A DNA stretch of 64,000 nt from Pseudomonas guariconensis (GTDB lineage Bacteria; Pseudomonadota; Gammaproteobacteria; Pseudomonadales; Pseudomonadaceae), in contig NZ_JAMYBK010000018.1 in assembly GCF_024127895.1 (NCBI RefSeq), positions 1 through 64,000 of the forward strand, given 5' to 3'. Below the pieces are notes generated by a model that was given only the letters and a program-made list of their open reading frames with translations, was not told the origin of the DNA and did not search any database. This document shows positions 1 through 7,731 of the stretch, in pieces. The position numbers were made by a program, and so were the translations under genes. Every line of letters starts with the position of its first letter. The first letter of the stretch is position 1.

Positions 1-103
1 TCAGGCGATCATCAGCTCTTGGGCGTCCGGTACGCCGAGGGGCAGTAAAAAGATCGGCGACTATTTCCCAGTCTGCGTCGGAAAGTTCGTATCGCTTGGG
101 CAT
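1..103 (-). CDS. IS5-family transposase, N-terminal fragment (cut by window edge)
   Basis: The first 34 residues can be read from ATG at 103 to the window edge: they begin MPKRYELSDADWE and continue to TGRPRADDRL. This opening matches IS5-family DDE transposases (DUF4096-type N-terminus). The rest, including the catalytic acidic residues, lies outside the window, so it cannot be said whether the gene is intact. It reads out of the window, away from the oxidoreductase gene. Confidence 0.8.
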   Translation of the reverse strand, partial: MPKRYELSDADWEIVADLFTAPRRTGRPRADDRL

Positions 104-194
104 GGCAGAATGCTTCGCCTAAAAGGTGAGAACTCTACGGAAAATCAGGCTTTCAGCGGCTCTGGTGGCGTTTCAAAGGTTTTCATACAGAGCC
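1..194 (-). mobile_element. Right-hand end of an IS5-family insertion sequence (partial)
   Basis: The transposase start at 103 and about 90 nt of non-coding sequence outside it form the upstream end of an IS. The outer boundary is inferred at about 194, because a perfect palindrome with arms starting TAGGGCC begins at 195. IS5-group elements commonly target CTAG or TA, and the sequence at the boundary is CCTAGG. The terminal inverted repeat cannot be confirmed because the other end is outside the window. Confidence 0.5.
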
Positions 195-274
195 TAGGGC
201 CGCTGCGCGCCCCATCGCCGGCAAGCAGGCTCCCACAGGATAGCGCCGAACTCGAGGGGCGCGCAGCGGCCCTA
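195..274. repeat. Palindromic REP-type element, 19-bp perfect arms
   Basis: Positions 195-213 (TAGGGCCGCTGCGCGCCCC) are the exact reverse complement of 256-274, separated by 42 nt. The loop begins with an ATCGCCGGCAAGCAGGCTCC motif typical of the REP sequences scattered through P. putida genomes. It sits immediately downstream of the oxidoreductase stop (309, minus strand) and could act as its transcript end. The IS5 end abuts its left arm. Confidence 0.75.
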
Positions 275-308
275 ATGGCAGTTGCCCCACCAACCGAAAG
301 CACTTCGC

Positions 309-2582
309 TCAGTTGAGCTCCGAACGCATCACCCGCACCGGCACCGACTTGTACGACGGCGTGCCACTGTCCACGTCGATATAATCCAGTGGCACCAGTT
401 GGTTCGCCTCCGGATAGTACGCCCCCACCGAGCCAGCAGAGATCTTGTACTCGATGGCCGTGATTCGCTCATAGCGCATCTTCCTGCCATGGGAGACCGT
501 CTCGATGTCCACTAGGTCGCCATGGGCCAGGCCACGCGCCTCCAGGTCCGCCGGGTTCATGAACAGCACATCGCGCCGGCCGAACACACCGCGGTAGCGG
601 TCATCCATGGCATAGATGGTGGTGTTGTACTGGTCATGGCTACGCAGGGTGATCAAGCGCAAGACATCGTCGCCATCGACTTCCTTGTCTTCATGCAGCC
701 CTGGGAAGACGAAGAACTCAGCCTTTCCGGAAGGTGTCATCCACACCCGCTCCGTGGCAGGCAGCGGCATGCGGAACCCACCGGGAACACGGATGCGCTC
801 GTTGTAGTCGTCAAAGCCCGGGATGGTCTTCTCGATCAGGTCACGGATCTTGTCGTAGTCCGCGGCAAGCGCCAGCCAGGGCACGGGGCTGTCAGGCAGG
901 GTCGCGTGGGCCATGCCCGCCACGATCGCCGGTTCCGAGCGCAAGAACTCGGAGGCGGGATTCAACTTGCCGGCCGAGGCATGGACCATCGACATGGAGT
1001 CCTCGACGGTGATGGACTGGCGCACGCCCCCTTGCACATCCAGCTCGGTGCGGCCGAGGCACGGGAAGAGGAAGGTTTCCTTGGCGACCAGCAAGTGGGT
1101 ACGGTTGAGCTTGGTGCCGATGTGCACGCTCAGGTCCAGCTTGCCCATGGCCGGGAAGCACTGGCCCGGGTCAGGCAGCGCCACGGCGAAGTTGCCGCCC
1201 AGGCAGATGAGTGCCTTGGAGGTGCCGGCGATCATCGCCTGCATGGCCTGCACGGCGTCGTGGCCATGCGCGGTTGGCGGCTTGAAGCCCAATACCTCTT
1301 CGATCTTCCGCAGAAAGCTGGCGGAGGGCTTCTCGGTGATGCCCACCGTCCGGTTGCCCTGGACGTTGGAGTGGCCGCGCAGCGGGCAGATCCCCGCGCC
1401 AGGCTTGCCGAAATTCCCCCGCAGCATCAGCAGGTCGCAGATCAACCGGACGTTGGCCGTCCCCTCGTTGTGCTGGGTAATGCCCATGCCATAGGTGACG
1501 ATGGTCGCGTTGGACTTGGCATAGGCTGCAGCCACCTTCTCCATTTGCGCCTTGCTCAGGCCGCTGGCCTGTTCTATGTCTGGCCAGGCGGTGGTCAGCA
1601 GGTCGGCTTTCAGCGCATCGAAACCATTGGTGTGGTGCTCGATGAATTCATGGTCGAGCACACCCCCGACAGCGTCTTCCAACTCCAGCAGCGATTTCAT
1701 CACGCCCTTGATGGCCGCCGCATCACCGCCGGCCTTCACCTGCAAGTAGGTCGAGGCGATCCGCGTGGAGCCGTAGGTAGCCATCTCGATCATGTTCTGC
1801 GGGTCGGCGAAGCGCTCCAACGCGCGCTCGCGAAGCGGGTTGAAGACCATGATCGGCACCTTGCGTCGCGACACTTCGTGCAGGGTCCCCATCATGCGGG
1901 GATGATTGGTCCCGGGGTTGTGGCCGATCGAGATCACCAGCTCGCAAGACTCGAAGTCATCCAGCGACACCGACCCCTTGCCCATGCCGATGGAACGCGG
2001 CAAGCCCACGCTGGTGGGCTCGTGACACATGTTCGAGCAGTCCGGGAAATTGTTGGTGCCCAGCGCCCTGGCGAACAACTGGTACAAGTAGGCCGCCTCG
2101 TTGGACGCCCTGCCGGAGGTATAGAACTCGACCTGGTTCGGCTCCAGGCCACGGAGTATCTCGCCGATCCTGGCGAATGCCTGCTCCCATTCGACCGGCT
2201 TGTAGGTATCGCTGGCCCGGTCGTAGGCCATCGGGTGGGTCAGCCGGCCGAGATCTTCCAGCTCGTAGTCCGTGCGATGGAGCAAGGTGGCGACCGGGTG
2301 GTTGGCGAAGAACTCCGGGGTGACGCGCTTGTTGGTCGCCTCCCAGGTCACGGCCTTGGCGCCATTCTCGCAGAACTGGAAGGTCGAGCGATGCTCCTTG
2401 TCCGGCCAGGCGCACCCTGGGCAATCGAAACCGTCCGGCTGGTTGGTGCGCATGAGGGTGATAGGCGCCTTGAGCGTGTCCATCTGCTCTCGTACCGCCG
2501 TTGCAGTCGCCTTGAGTGCGCCCCAGCCTCCCGCCGGGCCATCGTAGTTGCGAACACCAGGTACCTTGCGTCGATTCGCCAT
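309..2582 (-). CDS. FdhF/YdeP-family molybdopterin oxidoreductase
   Basis: A 757-residue protein of the YdeP/FdhF-like branch of the DMSO-reductase superfamily, cytoplasmic, expected to carry bis-MGD molybdopterin and possibly an iron-sulfur centre. Near the N-terminus is FDCPGCAWPD with a further Cys about 20 residues on. The central part has the usual molybdopterin-binding blocks (SNMCHEPTSVGL, SIGHNPGTNHPR, RGHSNVQGNRTVG) and the C-terminus has the MopB-binding domain (NPADLEARGLAHGD). ATG at 2582 is preferred over the upstream GTG at 2588 because GGGGG lies just before it. Substrate is unknown: E. coli YdeP is linked to acid resistance, others are annotated as formate dehydrogenases. No FdhD or electron-transfer subunit gene is in the window, and an IS lies directly downstream. 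Confidence 0.85.
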   Translation of the reverse strand: MANRRKVPGVRNYDGPAGGWGALKATATAVREQMDTLKAPITLMRTNQPDGFDCPGCAWPDKEHRSTFQFCENGAKAVTWEATNKRVTPEFFANHPVATLLHRTDYELEDLGRLTHPMAYDRASDTYKPVEWEQAFARIGEILRGLEPNQVEFYTSGRASNEAAYLYQLFARALGTNNFPDCSNMCHEPTSVGLPRSIGMGKGSVSLDDFESCELVISIGHNPGTNHPRMMGTLHEVSRRKVPIMVFNPLRERALERFADPQNMIEMATYGSTRIASTYLQVKAGGDAAAIKGVMKSLLELEDAVGGVLDHEFIEHHTNGFDALKADLLTTAWPDIEQASGLSKAQMEKVAAAYAKSNATIVTYGMGITQHNEGTANVRLICDLLMLRGNFGKPGAGICPLRGHSNVQGNRTVGITEKPSASFLRKIEEVLGFKPPTAHGHDAVQAMQAMIAGTSKALICLGGNFAVALPDPGQCFPAMGKLDLSVHIGTKLNRTHLLVAKETFLFPCLGRTELDVQGGVRQSITVEDSMSMVHASAGKLNPASEFLRSEPAIVAGMAHATLPDSPVPWLALAADYDKIRDLIEKTIPGFDDYNERIRVPGGFRMPLPATERVWMTPSGKAEFFVFPGLHEDKEVDGDDVLRLITLRSHDQYNTTIYAMDDRYRGVFGRRDVLFMNPADLEARGLAHGDLVDIETVSHGRKMRYERITAIEYKISAGSVGAYYPEANQLVPLDYIDVDSGTPSYKSVPVRVMRSELN

Positions 2583-2747
2583 GGTCACCCCCTACACGAC
2601 TTATCCGATAACGCTATAAGTCGATAGTTGGATTATCAACCGCTGTTATAGCGGGGTCGCTGGCAATACCGCTGATGTTTCAAGAACAGTAAAAAGATAC
2701 AACCTCGATGAAGAAAGGCAAATGAACCCAGTTGGCCGCGGCAGGCA
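2583..2747. promoter_or_regulatory. AT-richer spacer with nested inverted repeats upstream of the oxidoreductase
   Basis: This spacer holds CGCTATAA (2612-2619) and its reverse complement TTATAGCG (2646-2653), with a smaller GATA/TATC pair (2623-2626, 2634-2637) inside. The AT content is higher than around it. It may contain the promoter or an operator for the oxidoreductase gene on the minus strand, or a transcript end for the MFS gene. No sigma-factor motif was clear. Confidence 0.3.
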
Positions 2748-4070
2748 TCAGCCCATTGCAGGATTGCGCACATAGCGCGCCAGCACATAGCAACTGGCGA
2801 TCAACACCGGCACGATCGCCAGCATGCCCATGTACGTCTGCCCGGTGAGGTCGTTGATCAAGCCCACCATGGCCGGGGCGATCATGCCGCTCAGTTGCCC
2901 CATGGAGTTCACCGCGGCAACGGCACTGGCGATGGCGATGCCCGAAAACGTCGACTGGGGCAGGCACCAGAAGATCGGTATCGCGATGAACGACCCTGCG
3001 GTCGCGAGCACCAGGGCCGCCATCAATATGACCGGGCTGTCGAAGAACCAGCAAGCCAGTAGGTAACCGACCGTGGACGCCAGCATGCACAGCATCAGGT
3101 AGGACTTGCGGTCCCCTGTACGGTCGGATCGCCGCGTCATCCATAGCATGCCAACGCAGGCGACCGCGTAAGGCAAGGCGGTCAGCATGCCGACATGGAG
3201 CATGTCCTTGACGCCCGACTGGGCGATCAGGTGCGGCATCCAGAAGTTCAGGCCATAACTCGCCATCTTGATGCCGAAGTACACGAACGCGAAAACCGCC
3301 ACTTCGCGCGTCACCAGCACCCTCCAGAACGAGGAATGGCTTTCGGGCACCTTGTCACGCCCAGCTTCCACATTCTTTTGCAGCAGGTCCTTTTCTTCCT
3401 GGGAAAGCCACTTGGCGGACTGGATATCCCGGTCCAGTTTCCACAGCACGACCAGCCCCATCAGGCAGCACGGCAGGCCGGAGAGCACGAACAGCCAGTG
3501 CCACCCCGCCAACCCCAGGAAACCGTCCATGCCGTTGAGCACCAGCCCTGCGAGCGGCGCGCCGACAGCGCCGGAGAGGGGGATGGCGAGGAACCAGATC
3601 CCATTGATGCCGGCCAGCTGCTTCTTGGGGAACCAGCACGCCATGTAGAACAGGATGGCCGGGCCGAACCCTGCCTCCATGACCCCGATGAGAAAGCGCA
3701 GGAAGTACAAGGTGTATTGCGAATACGCGAACACCAGGGCAGCCGTCGCCAGCCCCCACGAGATCATGATGCGGCAGATCCAGGCCGGCGCACCGTACTT
3801 CCTCAGGCCAAGGCCACTGGGTACCTCGAACAGCACGTAGCCGATGAAGAACATGCTCGCGGCCAGGCCATAGGCCGTATCGCTCAGCCCCAGTTCGGCC
3901 TGCATCTGCGTCTTGGCGAAGCTGATGTTTATCCTGTCGAAATAGGAAAACAGGAAGCAGATGATGGCCAGCGGGACGATGCGCCAGGCCACCCGGCGGT
4001 AGAGCAGCAACTCTTTCAGATGATCCTCGCCCGAGGCCTGCTGGGCCGAAGCGTTGGTAACGGTGACCAT
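2748..4070 (-). CDS. MFS transporter, anion:cation symporter (ACS) type
   Basis: A 440-residue inner-membrane protein with about 12 hydrophobic segments. After a polar 35-residue N-terminus comes the ACS-family opening SYFDRINISFA, then FEVPSGLGLRKYG in the loop after TM2 and AGFGPAILFYMACWFP around TM4, and a long central loop rich in charged residues between the two six-helix halves. Family members import organic anions such as sugar acids, phthalate or tartrate by proton symport. GGAG lies 7 nt before ATG 4070. It follows the CoA-transferase gene by about 60 nt and probably imports the acid that this enzyme activates. Confidence 0.85.
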   Translation of the reverse strand: MVTVTNASAQQASGEDHLKELLLYRRVAWRIVPLAIICFLFSYFDRINISFAKTQMQAELGLSDTAYGLAASMFFIGYVLFEVPSGLGLRKYGAPAWICRIMISWGLATAALVFAYSQYTLYFLRFLIGVMEAGFGPAILFYMACWFPKKQLAGINGIWFLAIPLSGAVGAPLAGLVLNGMDGFLGLAGWHWLFVLSGLPCCLMGLVVLWKLDRDIQSAKWLSQEEKDLLQKNVEAGRDKVPESHSSFWRVLVTREVAVFAFVYFGIKMASYGLNFWMPHLIAQSGVKDMLHVGMLTALPYAVACVGMLWMTRRSDRTGDRKSYLMLCMLASTVGYLLACWFFDSPVILMAALVLATAGSFIAIPIFWCLPQSTFSGIAIASAVAAVNSMGQLSGMIAPAMVGLINDLTGQTYMGMLAIVPVLIASCYVLARYVRNPAMG

Positions 4071-4131
4071 GGGGTTTCTCCGGTTTTTCTAATTGTTCGA
4101 GATGAAAAGTCCTTTTCCCAATGCCGGTCAG

Positions 4132-5331
4132 TTAAACGGCATCAGGCTCGTTGGCGGCGCTGAAGATACCGGCCGCCTGCAGCCCCTCGATCCGGGTATG
4201 GTCATACCCCAGGCCTCGCATGACCTCGACGGTATGTTCGCCCACGCGCGCCAATGCAAGACGAGGCCCGAAACGCCTCCCATCGAAGCTCAGCGGCAGC
4301 AACGGCACTTCGGTATGCGAACCGTCGTCCAACTGCAACGTGGCCAGGCCACCGCTGGCCTGCAGGTGGGGATCGTTGAACAGTTCCTCGGGCTTACGAA
4401 TCGCCGCGAACGGAATGCCATTGCGCTCCAGTTGCACCGCCAGCGCCTGGGCATCCAGGGTGGCGAAGATCTCGGCCAGGTGGGCGAGCAGCCGGGGGCG
4501 CTGCGCCACACGCGCCGTGTTGGTCGCAAGGCTGGGATCGTCCAGCAGCGCTTCCTGGCCCAGGACCCTGCACAGCGCAGCCCATTGCCTATCGCCGGTT
4601 GCCGCGACGAACATCTGCTCATCGCCTGCGAACCTGAAAACGTCATAGATCGACCAGGCGCTGATCCTGCTGGGCATCGGCGCAGGCGCCTGGCCGGTCA
4701 CGACATACTGTTGCATGTGCTGGGCGCAAAGCAGCACGCAGTTCTCGAACAGGGCGCTCTGGATCGCCTTGCCTCTGCCCGTCCGGTTTCGCTCATGCAA
4801 GGCGGCGAGAACGCCAATGGCGCCGAACATGCCGCCCATGATGTCGTTCACCGAACTGCCCGCACGCAGCGGTTGCCCCGCGGGGCCGGTCATGTAGGCG
4901 AGCCCGCCCATCATCTGCACGACTTCGTCCAATGCCAGGCGATGTTCGTAAGGGCCCTTCAGGAAGCCTTTGTGGGACACGTAGATCAGCGCGGGGTTAC
5001 GCGCGTGAAGCGTGTCGTAGTCCAGGCCGAACCCGGCCATGCGCCCGGGCTTGAAGTTCTCGATGAACACGTCGGCGCTATCGACCAGGGCCAGGATCGC
5101 TTCCTGGCCGGCCGTCGTGCCCAGGTCGACGGCGACGCTCTTCTTGTTGCGGTTGAAGATCCTGAAAAAGCCCGCGCCCGCCCCGGGAAGGTGCCGCGTG
5201 CCATCCCCTTTCAGCGGTTCGACCTTGATCACCTCGGCGCCCAGGTCAGCCAATACCATGCCGCACGCAGGCCCCATCACCATGTGGGACAGCTCGACGA
5301 CACGAATCCCTTCAAGCGGCAGCGTTGACAT
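4132..5331 (-). CDS. CaiB/BaiF-type (class III) CoA-transferase
   Basis: A 399-residue cytoplasmic enzyme that moves CoA between carboxylic acids. Family features: PLEGIRVVELSHMVMGPACG at the start, DLGAEVIKVEPLKGDGTR, the FIENFKPGRM block, and the DIMGGMFGAIGVLAALHER block; the class III nucleophile is an Asp in the region after FKPGRM. GGAG at 8 nt favours ATG 5331 (start MSTLPLEG) over an in-frame start 11 codons upstream. It follows the lyase gene by 39 nt and is followed by the MFS gene, so all three are probably co-transcribed. Substrate is not shown by sequence; succinyl-CoA-dependent activation of a C5-C6 hydroxy or dicarboxylic acid fits the neighbours. Confidence 0.85.
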   Translation of the reverse strand: MSTLPLEGIRVVELSHMVMGPACGMVLADLGAEVIKVEPLKGDGTRHLPGAGAGFFRIFNRNKKSVAVDLGTTAGQEAILALVDSADVFIENFKPGRMAGFGLDYDTLHARNPALIYVSHKGFLKGPYEHRLALDEVVQMMGGLAYMTGPAGQPLRAGSSVNDIMGGMFGAIGVLAALHERNRTGRGKAIQSALFENCVLLCAQHMQQYVVTGQAPAPMPSRISAWSIYDVFRFAGDEQMFVAATGDRQWAALCRVLGQEALLDDPSLATNTARVAQRPRLLAHLAEIFATLDAQALAVQLERNGIPFAAIRKPEELFNDPHLQASGGLATLQLDDGSHTEVPLLPLSFDGRRFGPRLALARVGEHTVEVMRGLGYDHTRIEGLQAAGIFSAANEPDAV

Positions 5332-5370
5332 CGGATGCACTCCGTTACAGGCCTTCACGCCCAAGTGAAA

Positions 5371-6288
5371 TCAAGCAAAGGTTGGAACGCGCCTGGGCAG
5401 GCCGGCACGTGCGAGGTGGCCATGCAGCTGTTCGCCAGGCAGCGAGGTTTCGACGGCTTTCCGGCACGCCAGCAAGCGCTCGATGTCGATACCGGTTCGA
5501 AAGCCCATGCCCTCGAGCATGAACACCAGGTCTTCGCTGACGGCGTTACCCGACACCCCCGGGGCGAACGGACACCCGCCAATGCCGCCCAGGGACGCAT
5601 CCAGCTCACGAATGCCGTGCTGGACAGCCACCAGCGAGTTGGCCAGGGCCTGCCCGCGGGTATCGTGGAAATGCACCGAGCGCAGCTTGTCGCCGGCAAC
5701 GGCTCGCACCGCCTGCAGCGTTCGCTCGACCTGGCCCGGGGTGGCGTGGCCGGTGGTATCGGCCAGGGAAACGATGTCGCAACCGGCCTGCACGACCTTC
5801 GCTGTCAACGCGAGCAGGTCATGCAGGGGAACCTGCCCTTGCAAGGTGCAGCCGAAGGCGGTCGACATGCCGGCGATCATCGTCACCGGATGGCCTGCCT
5901 GGTCGCGCAGCTCGCACATGCGGGCGAACGCTTCGACCATCTGCTCCGGGCTACGGCGCACGTTCGACAGGCTGTGGGCGGCACTGACCGACACCGGCAC
6001 GATGATGCGCTGGGCGCCAGAGGCGAGCGCGGCCTGTGCCCCGTGCAGATTGGGCGCCAGCACCGTGACGGTCAGGTCCGCAAAGGCCAGGGCATGGGCG
6101 ACGACCGCGTCGGCATCGGCCATTTGCGGCAGGCGCTTGGCGGGCACGAACGATGCGACCTCCATGTGCCGCACACCGGCCTCGTAGGCCATGTCGATCC
6201 ATTTCAGCTTCGCGGCGGTGGGCATGATGCTGCGAAGGCTCTGCAAGCCATCGCGCATGCCGACTTCGTTCAAGGTGATGTGGTTCAT
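5371..6288 (-). CDS. HMG-CoA lyase-like DRE-TIM metallolyase
   Basis: A 305-residue TIM-barrel enzyme of the HMG-CoA lyase/homocitrate synthase superfamily. The opening ITLNEVGMRDGLQS carries the catalytic Arg-Asp pair of the family, although the usual DREV/I core reads NEVGMRDG. The metal-binding HFHDTRGQA and the GGCPFAPGVSGN glycine/cysteine region near the C-terminus (the lyase signature GGCPxAxGxxGN) are present, which favours an acyl-CoA lyase over a synthase. Start ATG 6288 gives the family N-terminus; a longer frame would add 64 residues of low similarity. With the class III CoA-transferase it would activate and then cleave a hydroxyacyl-CoA such as HMG-CoA or citramalyl-CoA. Confidence 0.85.
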   Translation of the reverse strand: MNHITLNEVGMRDGLQSLRSIMPTAAKLKWIDMAYEAGVRHMEVASFVPAKRLPQMADADAVVAHALAFADLTVTVLAPNLHGAQAALASGAQRIIVPVSVSAAHSLSNVRRSPEQMVEAFARMCELRDQAGHPVTMIAGMSTAFGCTLQGQVPLHDLLALTAKVVQAGCDIVSLADTTGHATPGQVERTLQAVRAVAGDKLRSVHFHDTRGQALANSLVAVQHGIRELDASLGGIGGCPFAPGVSGNAVSEDLVFMLEGMGFRTGIDIERLLACRKAVETSLPGEQLHGHLARAGLPRRVPTFA

Positions 6289-6370
6289 GCCGGCCCCAGG
6301 CGAGAGGAAGTGCTGCCAGCCTAAGGAGCTCGCAAAGCGCGGAAAAGACGTTTTTGGCGGTGCCGCTTGC

Positions 6371-7270
6371 CTATGCGGAAACAGGTGTGGCCAAGAGATG
6401 ATCGAGCAGGCGCCTGGCCGCAAGCGAAAGGCTCGCGCTGTCCCGCACGCAGATGACGAACTCGTCCGTGACCCAGTCATCGGTCAGCGGAATGACTCGC
6501 AGCCCGAACAGCTCCACATACCGCGCCACCGCCTCGCGGGGAAAGATGGCCAGCACCATGCCTGCGGCCACCAGGCGCAGCGCCGCATCGAAGGACGATA
6601 CGCAGGTTCGGTACTGCAAGTCCTTGCCCGCCGCACGGGCCCGTTTCTGCATCTGGGTACCGAGCGTGGAAAAGGCCGAGATGTTGAGGTGATGGAAATC
6701 CAGCGTCTCGACGAAGCTGAGGCTTTCACGGCCCGCCAGGGGGTGGCGGGCATTGACCACGACCGCCAGGTGGTCGCTGCGGTACGGATGGAACTCCAGG
6801 TCGCCTTCGGCCATGGACTTGCGGCAGACGCCGATATCGGCCTGCCCTTCCTCGATGCCACGTACCACATCCGAGCTGAACCGCTCCTCGACATCGACCT
6901 GGATATGTTCGTTCTCGGCCAGGAAGCGGGCGAGCTCTTCGGGCAGGAACTCCATGAGCGACGACACGTTGGCCAGCACCCGCACATGGCCGCGAGCACC
7001 TTCGGCATATTCGCTCAGCTCGCCTTGCAGGCGCTCGATGTCGCGCATGAACTTTCGTGCATGGCGGAGCAACGCTTGCCCGGCCGGGGTGGGCGCCACG
7101 CCTTTCTTGCCGCGCACCAGCAACGCGGTGGCGAAGGCCGACTCGATGTCCGAGATCCGCTTGCTCACCGCTGAAGGCGCGATGAACTCCCGTGCCGCGG
7201 CCGCCGCGATACTGCCCTCCTCGCACGCGGCGATGAAGAGCCTGAGCGATACCGGATCAAATTGCCACAT
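6371..7270 (-). CDS. LysR-family transcriptional regulator
   Basis: A 299-residue LTTR. The N-terminal winged helix-turn-helix starts FDPVSLRLFIAACEEGSI and includes AAREFIAPSAVSKRISDIES; the rest is a periplasmic-binding-protein-like effector domain. It lies upstream of, and on the same strand as, the lyase, CoA-transferase and MFS genes, with an 82-nt gap that could hold a promoter. This is not the usual divergent LTTR arrangement. It is the best candidate for sensing the acid handled by the downstream genes. Confidence 0.85.
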   Translation of the reverse strand: MWQFDPVSLRLFIAACEEGSIAAAAAREFIAPSAVSKRISDIESAFATALLVRGKKGVAPTPAGQALLRHARKFMRDIERLQGELSEYAEGARGHVRVLANVSSLMEFLPEELARFLAENEHIQVDVEERFSSDVVRGIEEGQADIGVCRKSMAEGDLEFHPYRSDHLAVVVNARHPLAGRESLSFVETLDFHHLNISAFSTLGTQMQKRARAAGKDLQYRTCVSSFDAALRLVAAGMVLAIFPREAVARYVELFGLRVIPLTDDWVTDEFVICVRDSASLSLAARRLLDHLLATPVSA

Positions 7271-7309
7271 GGTCTTCCTAACGGGCCTTGCCCAGGCCCG
7301 GTGTCATCA

Positions 7310-7687
7310 TCAGCGCAACAATTCCTGGATCTGTTCGCGCAGGTTATCGAGGTCGAACGGCTTGGCCAGGATCGGCGCCTTGCGCGTGATAGGGCTGCCG
7401 CAATCGCGGATTTCCGCCGGATAACCGCTGATGAAGATCACCTTCAGGTCCGGCCGCAGCTTGACCGCCGGCTCGGCGATATCCACGCCGGAGATCCCGC
7501 CCGGCAGGCGGAAATCGGTCACCATCAGGTCCAGGTGCGGCTTGCTGGCAAGGATGGCGAAGGCCTGCTCGCCATCCTCGGCCACCAGCACATGGTAGCC
7601 CTCGCCTGCCAGGTAATCGCGCAGGATCATGCGAATCGCCGGCTCGTCCTCGACGATCAATACGACATCTTGTGCATCTTCACTCAT
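7310..7687 (-). CDS. Single-domain response regulator (receiver)
   Basis: About 125 residues, one receiver domain and no output domain. The acidic pocket is in LIVEDEP, the phosphoacceptor Asp in LMVTDFRLPGG, and the conserved Lys in LAKPFD. ATG 7687 (MSEDAQ) is chosen because AAGG precedes it by about 10 nt; an in-frame GTG at 7735 overlapping the upstream stop (GTGA) would give 141 residues with poorer similarity. It is the last gene of the five-gene signalling cluster and probably accepts phosphate from one of the two kinases. Confidence 0.85.
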   Translation of the reverse strand: MSEDAQDVVLIVEDEPAIRMILRDYLAGEGYHVLVAEDGEQAFAILASKPHLDLMVTDFRLPGGISGVDIAEPAVKLRPDLKVIFISGYPAEIRDCGSPITRKAPILAKPFDLDNLREQIQELLR

Positions 7688-7731
7688 GGCAGCGCCTTGC
7701 AATTCAACAGGTTGGCTATCTGACCCCAGGC

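Noticed and set aside
522..2627. A 701-codon open frame opposite the YdeP/FdhF-type oxidoreductase
   Set aside because: The opposite strand codes for conserved molybdopterin-binding blocks; this frame has no recognisable domain.
5332..5364. A CoA-transferase start 11 codons upstream
   Set aside because: The ribosome-binding site GGAG is 8 nt from ATG 5331, and the added residues do not resemble the family.
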